Source of the DNA: Brucella grignonensis
GTDB lineage: Bacteria; Pseudomonadota; Alphaproteobacteria; Rhizobiales; Rhizobiaceae
Length of the DNA stretch: 64,000 bases
Direction: 5' to 3'
Assembly (NCBI RefSeq): GCF_002252505.1
Contig: NZ_NNRL01000158.1
Span: 62,001-126,000, forward strand
The notes under the pieces are model-generated. The model was not told the DNA's origin. It saw only the letters and a list, made by a program, of their open reading frames with translations, and did not search any database. Of this stretch, positions 55,628 to 64,000 are shown one piece after another (position 1 is the first letter of the stretch; every line of letters starts with the position of its first letter). The translations under genes and the position numbers were made by a program.

Positions 55628-55707
55628 CAGGGAACAAAACCCATAGAGCGGCATTATTTTGCCGCTCGATTTTGTCGCAAACAGCTTCAGCGTTAACTTT
55701 TACCCGT

Positions 55708-56919
<1,212 letters not shown>

Positions 56920-57091
56920 TCACCGACAGAGAAAACCCAAAACCGGCACTTTTGCAAGGTCATACGCGCGAGAGACAGGAATACACCTTCGCTCAAAATG
57001 ATAATCAGTTTCTTCGATAGGCGTGCACTTTTGACCATGCGCATTGCTCAACAACCGTTAGATTAGCGCCATGCAAACAAAGGAGACAACC

Positions 57092-57523
57092 ATGCCCCAA
57101 CTGACGCTAGAAAAAGCCAACGCGATCATTGCAGGTGCTTTTGCCAAGGCCACAGAACTGCAGCTGAAGCCAATCGTTGTTTCAGTTTTTGACGCCGGTG
57201 GCCATCTCAAGGCCTTTCAGCGACAGGATGGAACTTCGATTCTCCGCTTTGAGATCGCCTCTGGCAAGGCATTTGGCGCTCTGGCTGTTGGCGCTGGCTC
57301 ACGCTGGCTCCACAATCAGGCCAAGGATCGTCCGCATTTTCTGGAAGGTCTTTCGGGCGTGTCAGGTGGAAAGATCGTCCCTGTCCCCGGCGGCGTGCTG
57401 ATTAAAGATTCCTCAAACGAAATTATCGGCGCCGTCGGAATTTCAGGTGATACCTCGGACAATGATGAACTCGCAGCAATTGCGGGCATCGAGGGCGCTG
57501 GCTTTGCTGCGGATGCAGGCTGA
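57092..57523 (+). CDS. GlcG/HbpS-family protein
   Basis: A 143-aa protein of the GlcG/HbpS fold: LEKANAIIAGAFAKATELQL, VSVFDAGGHLKAFQRQDG, and GGVLIKDSSNEIIGAVGISG. Members bind heme or small molecules or act in glycolate-type operons; this one lacks a signal peptide and its ligand is unknown. GGAG precedes ATG 57092; the ATG at 57071 is not used. After its stop lies a 9-base stem (GAGGTCACG/CGTGACCTC, 57536-57559) and then the shared terminator. Confidence 0.85.
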   Translation: MPQLTLEKANAIIAGAFAKATELQLKPIVVSVFDAGGHLKAFQRQDGTSILRFEIASGKAFGALAVGAGSRWLHNQAKDRPHFLEGLSGVSGGKIVPVPGGVLIKDSSNEIIGAVGISGDTSDNDELAAIAGIEGAGFAADAG

Positions 57524-57607
57524 CTTCATCTGCTTGAGGTCACGTAAACGCGTGACCTCACCGGCTCAATAAGTGGGCTAAACCCGACAAACCAAATATT
57601 CCCAAAA

Positions 57608-57644
57608 GAAAACGCCGCTTCCGGAAACCGGAAACGGCGTTTTT
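57608..57644. terminator. bidirectional terminator between the HbpS-like gene and rpmF
   Basis: AAACGCCG and CGGCGTTT arms with an inner TTCCGG/CCGGAA pair (AACGCCGCTTCCGG and its complement), T-rich on both strands. Confidence 0.8.
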
Positions 57645-57678
57645 GAAATCCATCTTTCAGCTGCAATGCAGCCTAAGA

Positions 57679-57858
57679 CTATTCCTTAGCTTCGAGGACC
57701 TGACGGCCGCGATACATACCGCTCTTAAGATCGATATGATGCGGACGACGAAGTTCGCCCGAGTTCTTGTCCTCGACGTAAGTCGGGGCCTTGAGAGCGT
57801 CTGCCGAACGGCGCATGCCGCGCTTCGACGGAGACGTTTTGCGTTTTGGTACTGCCAT
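57679..57858 (-). CDS. rpmF: 50S ribosomal protein L32
   Basis: A 59-aa protein starting [20 protein letters not shown], the L32 N-terminus, with the conserved [15 protein letters not shown]. It has no cysteine. It is too short for the usual 60-codon gene-call cutoff but the match is unmistakable. It stands alone on the minus strand, convergent with the HbpS-like gene and followed on its upstream side by mtgA 150 bases away. Confidence 0.97.
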   Translation of the reverse strand: MAVPKRKTSPSKRGMRRSADALKAPTYVEDKNSGELRRPHHIDLKSGMYRGRQVLEAKE

Positions 57859-58007
57859 GGATCCAACTCCACTGATCGATCAATAAACGTCCGGCACAGC
57901 CCCGAGGAGCCTGTCACATCGGACAAAATTCCGGAAAGTCACGTGCCTATACACGCTCTCGCGGCATTTGACCAGTCGGAGTCTTATCTTTTTTCCAGAC
58001 TGCGCAT

Positions 58008-58742
58008 TTATTGCACACACGTCACATAAGGACCAGCCCGGGAAGCGCGTCCGGCAACAATACGCGAGATACGCTGCATGTTGCGCGTTGGCTTTGCCGG
58101 ATTGCGCAAAGCAGGATTGGGAAGCGTTACGGCAAGCAGAGCTGCTTGCTGTGCAGTCAGACGGGATGCGGGACGTTTGAAATAATGCTGAGCTGCAGCC
58201 TCAATACCATAGATGCCCGGCCCCCATTCGGCGATGTTGAGATAAATCTCCATGATCCGTCGTTTGGAAAGCACCGCATCTGCAGTAATCGCCAGAGGGA
58301 ATTCGAGCCCCTTGCGCACATAGGAGCGACCGTTCCAGAGAAACAGGTTCTTCACCGTCTGCATGGTTATGGTAGAGGCGCCGCGGCTGGGACCGCCCTC
58401 ACCTGAGTTATCGAGCACAAGACTGAGCTGGTGCCAGTCTACCCCGCCATGACTGCAGAACTGCCCATCCTCTGCCATCATGACCGAATTGACCAAAACG
58501 GGCGCGACATCCTCGATACTGACCCATTGCCTATCAACGTCCCGTAAGAGGACGTAATCCTTGACCATCAAAGTCGAGATCGGGCGCACAAAAGGGACCG
58601 AATAGATCAGGATCAAAAAAAGCGGGAGAATCGCAAGCGCCACCAAAATCTTGAGCATAAGGGCAACTCTGCCACCCCAAACGGGATCAGCCAAGTAATT
58701 GCGACCATCTTTGCTCTTGAGAATGATTTTTGCCACTTCCAC
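58008..58742 (-). CDS. mtgA: monofunctional biosynthetic peptidoglycan transglycosylase
   Basis: A 244-aa protein: one N-terminal membrane helix (residues about 27-48), then the GT51 domain with MMAEDGQFCSHGGVDW (catalytic Glu), GASTITMQTVKNLFLW, KRRIMEIYLNIAEWGPGIYGIE. It polymerises lipid II into glycan strands without a transpeptidase domain. The start is set at 58742. No cell wall gene is adjacent; the gene after it is the divergent prenyl synthase. Confidence 0.94.
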   Translation of the reverse strand: MEVAKIILKSKDGRNYLADPVWGGRVALMLKILVALAILPLFLILIYSVPFVRPISTLMVKDYVLLRDVDRQWVSIEDVAPVLVNSVMMAEDGQFCSHGGVDWHQLSLVLDNSGEGGPSRGASTITMQTVKNLFLWNGRSYVRKGLEFPLAITADAVLSKRRIMEIYLNIAEWGPGIYGIEAAAQHYFKRPASRLTAQQAALLAVTLPNPALRNPAKPTRNMQRISRIVAGRASRAGPYVTCVQ

Positions 58743-58945
58743 CGCCCGTTAATTCCTTTCAAGCGACATAAACTATTCCTTAACAATAATGAAACTGATT
58801 CCATAATCTACTGGCGGGATTTCTAACGGCAGGTTGAGCCAATCTTTGCGACACACTTGTCATTTGATGACCGCTTGATGAAAAAGCCTGTGCTGACCGT
58901 TGTGCCCAGTTGACCAATTCAGCGCTTTCGTCCATCCCCTTCTGC

Positions 58946-59860
58946 ATGGAAAACGTGTCTGTCGATTTTGCTCAATCCCTGAACCTGCGTGCGCTCGAAG
59001 TCGAGACAATGCTGGTTGGGCTTCTGGATCTTCGTTTGCGCACTGGCGAAGTGGCTCGCCCGGAGCGACTGCTTGCGGCCATGCGCTACGGCGTGCTGAA
59101 CGGCGGAAAAAGGCTGCGTCCTTTCCTCGTCGTTGAAAGTGCGGCTCTGTTCGGCAAACACGGCGATGCGGTCCTGCGTGTCGCATCGGCGCTCGAATGC
59201 ATTCACTGCTATTCGCTCGTCCACGATGATCTGCCCGCTATGGATAACGACGATATGCGGCGGGGCCAACCAACCGTGCACAAGGCTTTCGATGAAGCCG
59301 CAGCTATCCTCGCAGGTGACGGTCTGCTGACCTATGCATTTGACATCGTGGCGTCAGACGAAACCGATCTGTCTGCCGATATCCGTATCCAGCTTGTATC
59401 AGCACTCGCGCGTGCATCTGGCGTTGGCGGCATGGCTGGCGGTCAGGCACTTGATCTGATGGCAGAAGACAACAAACCGGATGAAGCAGGCATCATAACC
59501 TTGCAAGCGATGAAAACCGGCGCGTTGATCCGCTTTGCCTGTGAAGCAGGCGCAATTATCGCAGGTGCATCACGCGAGGATCGCGAACGTATGGCCGAGT
59601 TCGGCTCCGCCATCGGCCTTGCTTTCCAGCTTGCCGACGACCTTCTCGACGTGACCGCAGATGCAGCCGCCATGGGCAAAGCAACCGGCAAGGATGCGGC
59701 GGCAGGCAAAGCCACGCTCGTGGCGCTTCATGGCATTGACTGGACCCGCAAGCAGCTTTCCGGCCTCGTTGCCCAGGCCGAAAGCCTGCTAGAGCCATTC
59801 GGCGATGATGCGACCATTCTCAAGCAGGCCGCCCGCTTCATTGCAGAGCGACAGAGCTAA
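58946..59860 (+). CDS. ispA: polyprenyl synthetase (farnesyl/geranylgeranyl diphosphate synthase type)
   Basis: A 304-aa (E)-prenyl diphosphate synthase: YSLVHDDLPAMDNDDMRRG (first Asp-rich motif, DDxxxxD) near residue 88, GKRLRPFLV, and second motif QLADDLLDVTAD. The extended first motif fits FPP synthases of the IspA type. The start is ATG 58946 (MENVSVDFAQ) rather than TTG 58910. ispG lies 1.8 kb downstream on the opposite strand, so two isoprenoid steps are near each other. No dxs neighbour is seen. Confidence 0.88.
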   Translation: MENVSVDFAQSLNLRALEVETMLVGLLDLRLRTGEVARPERLLAAMRYGVLNGGKRLRPFLVVESAALFGKHGDAVLRVASALECIHCYSLVHDDLPAMDNDDMRRGQPTVHKAFDEAAAILAGDGLLTYAFDIVASDETDLSADIRIQLVSALARASGVGGMAGGQALDLMAEDNKPDEAGIITLQAMKTGALIRFACEAGAIIAGASREDRERMAEFGSAIGLAFQLADDLLDVTADAAAMGKATGKDAAAGKATLVALHGIDWTRKQLSGLVAQAESLLEPFGDDATILKQAARFIAERQS

Positions 59861-59863
59861 AAC

Positions 59864-60322
59864 TTACACATCTGTTTCACGCACCTTGATGATGGCAACG
59901 TCATCCACCGAGAGCGGGCGACCATCGAGCGCGCGCACCTCCAGTTTTGCGACACCTTCACCATTTGCCGTATCGACCAGCTTTGAATGCGGCTCATCGG
60001 GCGCGAAAAGATAATTCTCGCCCCATTGACGCAACGCGACGACGACCGGCAAAAGATCGCGCCCCTTGGCCGTGAGCCTGTATTCCTGATGCGCGCCGCC
60101 ATTGGGATCGGACACCATTTCCATAATGCCCTCGCCCGTCAGCTTGCGTAGCCGTTCCGCGAGAATGTTGCGTGCAATACCCAAATTCTTCTGGAAGGCG
60201 CTGAAGCGCGTTACCCCATCAAAAGCTTCGCGCACGATCAAAAGCGACCACCAGTCGCCAATCACATCCAGCGCTCGTGCGCTCGGGCAATAATCGCCTT
60301 TCAGGCTTTTCTTGCGAACCAT
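59864..60322 (-). CDS. HxlR-family transcriptional regulator
   Basis: A 152-aa winged-helix regulator: GDYCPSARALDVIGDWWSLLIV, FSAFQKNLGIARNILAERLRKL, and EYRLTAKGRDLLPVV. It is divergent from the MFS gene. The cysteine at position 12 is where HxlR/HypR members often sense aldehydes or oxidants. Its extended C-terminus (residues about 118-152) is a variable tail. The ATG 60322 (MVRKKSL) is preferred over 60337. Two inverted repeats in the shared promoter are its probable operators. Confidence 0.9.
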   Translation of the reverse strand: MVRKKSLKGDYCPSARALDVIGDWWSLLIVREAFDGVTRFSAFQKNLGIARNILAERLRKLTGEGIMEMVSDPNGGAHQEYRLTAKGRDLLPVVVALRQWGENYLFAPDEPHSKLVDTANGEGVAKLEVRALDGRPLSVDDVAIIKVRETDV

Positions 60323-60335
60323 GCTTACTCCACGC

Positions 60336-60354
60336 ATTGCAACTTAGTTGCAAT
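60336..60354. promoter_or_regulatory. inverted repeat in the HxlR/MFS intergenic region, 1
   Basis: ATTGCAAC TTA GTTGCAAT, perfect eight-base arms, 14 bases upstream of the HxlR ATG. Likely autoregulatory operator. Confidence 0.65.
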
Positions 60355-60375
60355 ATAAAACCAATCACGCTAAAA

Positions 60376-60406
60376 GCAAAATGGTTTCATTTTAAAACCA
60401 TTTTGC
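60376..60406. promoter_or_regulatory. inverted repeat in the HxlR/MFS intergenic region, 2
   Basis: GCAAAATGGTTT, seven bases, AAACCATTTTGC: perfect 12-base arms. It covers the leader just before the MFS ribosome site (AGGAG) and may be an operator or an mRNA stem. Confidence 0.7.
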
Positions 60407-60417
60407 AGGAGCCAATC

Positions 60418-61662
60418 ATGCAGTCCTCCCCCACCGTGGCAGCACCATCTGCCGCGAACGACCTTGTATGCCCTTCGCTCTCCCAAGCGACATTGTTACT
60501 GTTTGCCATCGCCAGCGGCCTCGCCGTGGCCAATGTCTATTTCGCGCATCCGCTTCTTGATGTGATGGCAGATGATATGGGGCTGAAACGCTCAACTGCA
60601 GGCCTCATTATCGCTGCGAGCCAGATTGGCTATGCAATCGGCCTCATTTTTCTGGTGCCGCTAGGTGATCTTTTCGACCGGCGAAAACTGATTCTCGCGC
60701 ATTTCCTGCTTTCGGTCTTATCGCTACTCGCCATTGGCTTTGCAGGAAGTGCGACCATGCTGCTGCTGGCAATGGCTGCGACAGGCCTTCTGGCCGTCGT
60801 CACACAGGCCCTTGTCGCCTATGCAGCCAGTCTCGCCGATCCGATGCAGCGCGGACATGTGGTGGGAATTGTCACAAGCGGCATCGTGCTTGGCATATTG
60901 CTGGCGCGTGCCATAGCCGGAGCGCTTACCGATATCGGTGGATGGCGCAGCGTTTACTTCAGTTCTGCAGCACTGACCTTCCTGATCTCGTTGCTTCTAT
61001 GGCGAAGCCTACCAGAACAGAATCGCCAGACGGCAAGTATCTCCTACCCTGCTCTTATTCTATCACTCGTAACACTCTTCCGATCAGAACCGGTCCTGCG
61101 CATTCGTGCAATCATCGCCATGCTGATCTTTGCGGATATCACCACACTGCTTGCGCCCCTCGTCATGCCGCTCAGCGCGCCGCCTTTTGAGCTAAGCCAT
61201 GCACAAATCGGACTGTTCGGCCTTGCCGGAGCCGCAGGCGCGCTTGCGGCTTCACGTGCGGGCGCGGCTGCCGACCGTGGGCACGCTCAGCGCATGACCG
61301 GCATTGCACTCACGCTCATGGTTCTTTCATGGATACCAATAGCCTTGCTCAATCATTCAATGCTCTGGCTGATTGCAGGTGTGCTGGTGATCGATTTCGG
61401 ACTTCAGGCCGTGCATGTCACCAATCAGGCGATGATCTATCGTGTGCGACCCGAAGCGCAGAATCGGCTCACCGCTGCCTATATGGTTTTCTATTCCATC
61501 GGCAGTGCCAGCGGTTCGGCATTTTCAACCTGGATCTATGCCTATGCAGGTTGGAACGGTGTCTGCCTGCTGGGTGCAGGCATCAGCCTCTTCACGCTCA
61601 TATTCTGGGCAGCAACCCGTAAATCAATGCCCGAAGCCGCTACGCGCCCTGTCTTAAACTGA
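60418..61662 (+). CDS. MFS transporter, drug/arabinose-efflux type
   Basis: A 414-aa permease with 12 predicted helices: AVANVYFAHPLLDVMADDM near the first helix, LGDLFDRRKLILAHFLLS (MFS motif A loop) and ALAASRAGAAADRGHAQRM in the second half. Under probable HxlR control, it may export a toxic compound. AGGAG precedes ATG 60418; the longer frame to 60277 is rejected because it covers the divergent gene. Its stop is the first unit of a 15-base tandem repeat. Confidence 0.88.
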   Translation: MQSSPTVAAPSAANDLVCPSLSQATLLLFAIASGLAVANVYFAHPLLDVMADDMGLKRSTAGLIIAASQIGYAIGLIFLVPLGDLFDRRKLILAHFLLSVLSLLAIGFAGSATMLLLAMAATGLLAVVTQALVAYAASLADPMQRGHVVGIVTSGIVLGILLARAIAGALTDIGGWRSVYFSSAALTFLISLLLWRSLPEQNRQTASISYPALILSLVTLFRSEPVLRIRAIIAMLIFADITTLLAPLVMPLSAPPFELSHAQIGLFGLAGAAGALAASRAGAAADRGHAQRMTGIALTLMVLSWIPIALLNHSMLWLIAGVLVIDFGLQAVHVTNQAMIYRVRPEAQNRLTAAYMVFYSIGSASGSAFSTWIYAYAGWNGVCLLGAGISLFTLIFWAATRKSMPEAATRPVLN

Positions 61663-61694
61663 AATGTCTTAAACTGAAATGTCTTAAACTGAAA

Positions 61695-61695
<1 letters not shown>
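61651..61695. repeat. 15-bp tandem repeat, three copies
   Basis: GTCTTAAACTGAAAT occurs three times in perfect tandem array. The MFS stop codon (TGA, 61660-61662) is in the first unit and the convergent ispG stop (61695-61697) touches the last. A variable-number repeat is suspected. Confidence 0.9.
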
Positions 61696-63077
<1,382 letters not shown>

Positions 63078-63157
63078 TCAACGCCTGCCCGCGTTGCTTT
63101 CTTGTTATATAATCACTTGCCGACAGCTTGTCGCCTCCTCATTATACGAAGAATTCA

Positions 63158-63205
63158 AAGCGCATCCTGAAAAGTGTGAAGCGGTTTTCAAATAAGATGC
63201 GCCTT
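63158..63205. repeat. palindromic repeat, type A
   Basis: AAGCGCATCCTGAAAAGTG and AATAAGATGCGCCTT arms. It belongs to the family at 1105 and 4670 and lies just upstream of the ribosome site of the dehydrogenase gene, so it may be in its leader. Confidence 0.75.
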
Positions 63206-63225
63206 AAAAAGGGAGGAAACTATAC

Positions 63226-64000
63226 ATGCCAGATGCCAAAGCCCGCAAAACCGCTATCATTACCGGTTCCAATTCAGGTATAGGACTTGGCATCGCCCGT
63301 GCCTTGGCAGCTTCCGGGCACAATCTTGTGATCAATTCCTTCACAGACCGCGACGAAGATCACAATCTTGCAACGAAGATCGCCGAAAAACATGGTGTCA
63401 GCGCGATTTATATTGCGGCGGATATGTCTAAGGCCGACGAGTGCCGCACCTTAATCACAAAAAGCGTGGAGGCCTTCGGCAGCGCGGACATCGTCGTCAA
63501 CAATGCCGGTATCCAGCATGTAGCCCCCGTCGAGGAATTTCCGACCGAGCAATGGGACCGGATCATCGCTATCAACCTGACCTCAGCGTTCCACACGTCA
63601 GCCACAGCAATCCCCCATATGAAGAAGGCCGGCTGGGGCCGCATCATCAACATCGCGTCTGCGCATGGTCTTGTCGCCTCGCCGTTCAAATCGGCCTATG
63701 TCGCAGCCAAGCACGGTATTGTCGGCTTCACAAAAACACTGGCACTCGAACTTGCCCTTGCCAAGATTACGGCCAACGCCATCTGCCCCGGCTATGTCCT
63801 GACCCCGCTTGTCGAAGCACAGATCCCCGATCAGATGAAAGCCCATAACATGGACCGCGAAACGGTGATCCGCGAAGTCATGCTCGATAAACAGCCGACG
63901 AAGGAATTTGTGACCACAGAGCAGATCGGTGCGCTTGCGGCCTTCCTTGCAACGGATGCCGCAGCGCAGATCAACGGTGCCGCCCTGCCAGTCGAGGGCG
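63226..64000 (+). CDS. bdhA: 3-hydroxybutyrate dehydrogenase, cut by the right edge
   Basis: At least 258 codons from ATG 63226 (after GGGAGG), running off the end; full-length enzymes are about 260-270 aa, so only a few residues are missing. Features: IITGSNSGIGLGIARAL, NNAGIQHVAPVEEF, catalytic Ser in NIASAHGLVASPFKSAYVAAKHG and Tyr-Lys in AYVAAKHG, and the typical GYVLTPLVEAQIPDQ. It oxidises 3-hydroxybutyrate to acetoacetate. A type A repeat sits in its leader. Confidence 0.93.
   Translation, partial: MPDAKARKTAIITGSNSGIGLGIARALAASGHNLVINSFTDRDEDHNLATKIAEKHGVSAIYIAADMSKADECRTLITKSVEAFGSADIVVNNAGIQHVAPVEEFPTEQWDRIIAINLTSAFHTSATAIPHMKKAGWGRIINIASAHGLVASPFKSAYVAAKHGIVGFTKTLALELALAKITANAICPGYVLTPLVEAQIPDQMKAHNMDRETVIREVMLDKQPTKEFVTTEQIGALAAFLATDAAAQINGAALPVEG

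Larger units (their letters stand above)
54995..55707. other. 0.7-kb gap between the helicase and thiolase genes
   Basis: No gene frame is convincing (a 19-codon frame at about 55184 has no ribosome site). It holds a diverged repeat-like palindrome at about 55145-55200 and two copies of a 72-base element at 55275 and 55557. GTTAAC, the core of CtrA-type half sites, occurs four times (about 55423, 55505, 55538, 55690), and GAATC (a GANTC methylation site) occurs twice in each 72-base copy. Confidence 0.6.

Noticed and set aside
55250-55700. Possible replication origin, because of GTTAAC, GANTC sites and duplicated blocks
   Set aside because: No DnaA-box cluster (TTATCCACA-like) was seen, and none of the usual origin neighbours (hemE/maf, parAB, repABC) is present.

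Overview
The window reads as a chromosome segment of an alphaproteobacterium of the Hyphomicrobiales, most likely Brucellaceae (Brucella/Ochrobactrum group). This rests on recognised protein families and gene order: purE-purK with DUF465 genes, Suv3-type helicase-S4-fdxA-carD next to an RpoH2-type sigma factor, zapA with 6S RNA, a TrcR (DUF1013) gene near DUF1192, BioR operators, and many short TAGAGC-ended palindromes. No tRNA, rRNA, CRISPR, transposase, prophage or plasmid gene was seen. Most of the window is core housekeeping DNA; the accessory-looking material is in the intergenic regions.

Layout. 0-7 kb: efp, suhB, an AT-rich gap with a candidate 21-residue amphipathic peptide gene, a MotA/TolQ-like plus MotB/OmpA-like pair, an ABC exporter and rpmE. 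7-14 kb: yebC, the biotin regulator bioR with bioY and a DUF1284 gene, a TerC membrane protein, a YmdB-type phosphoesterase, 5-formyltetrahydrofolate cyclo-ligase, a membrane-anchored SRPBCC protein, 6S RNA, zapA and DUF4164. 14-22 kb: a central carbon block (tkt, gap, a glycolipid-binding family gene, pgk, a PQQ-type sugar dehydrogenase, class I aldolase). 22-31 kb: prpE with an unusual leader, an SDR, DUF1127, a WYL regulator, trcR, a quinone oxidoreductase, DUF1192 and an MFS transporter. 31-39 kb: DUF465 genes, purEK, rpmJ, a TPR protein, DUF1036-pyk, an N-formylglutamate amidohydrolase-like gene, DUF2312 and an aldo/keto reductase.

39-64 kb: an ABC-F ATPase, a glycine-zipper lipoprotein, thiamine pyrophosphokinase, a TPP riboswitch with thiBPQ, an M48 lipoprotein protease, a MOSC protein, rpoH2, carD, fdxA, an S4 protein, a Suv3-type helicase, a 0.7-kb gap holding a duplicated 72-bp element, a thiolase, a GlcG/HbpS-type protein, rpmF, mtgA, a prenyl synthase, an HxlR regulator with a divergent MFS transporter, ispG, and a 3-hydroxybutyrate dehydrogenase cut by the right edge.

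How they work together: tkt-gap-pgk-fba-pyk supply gluconeogenic and pentose-phosphate flux, and tkt and fba share a paired operator-like motif with identical spacing. Thiolase, hydroxybutyrate dehydrogenase and PrpE fit short-chain acyl-CoA and polyhydroxybutyrate metabolism. ispG and the prenyl synthase belong to isoprenoid synthesis. The BioR and TPP elements show cofactor-responsive control of vitamin uptake. The most novel signals are intergenic: the tiny peptide gene at 2.2 kb, two co-varying hairpin elements at 25.6 kb, the leader ORF before prpE, the duplicated element at 55.3/55.6 kb, and the TAGAGC palindrome family that touches or supplies stop codons.
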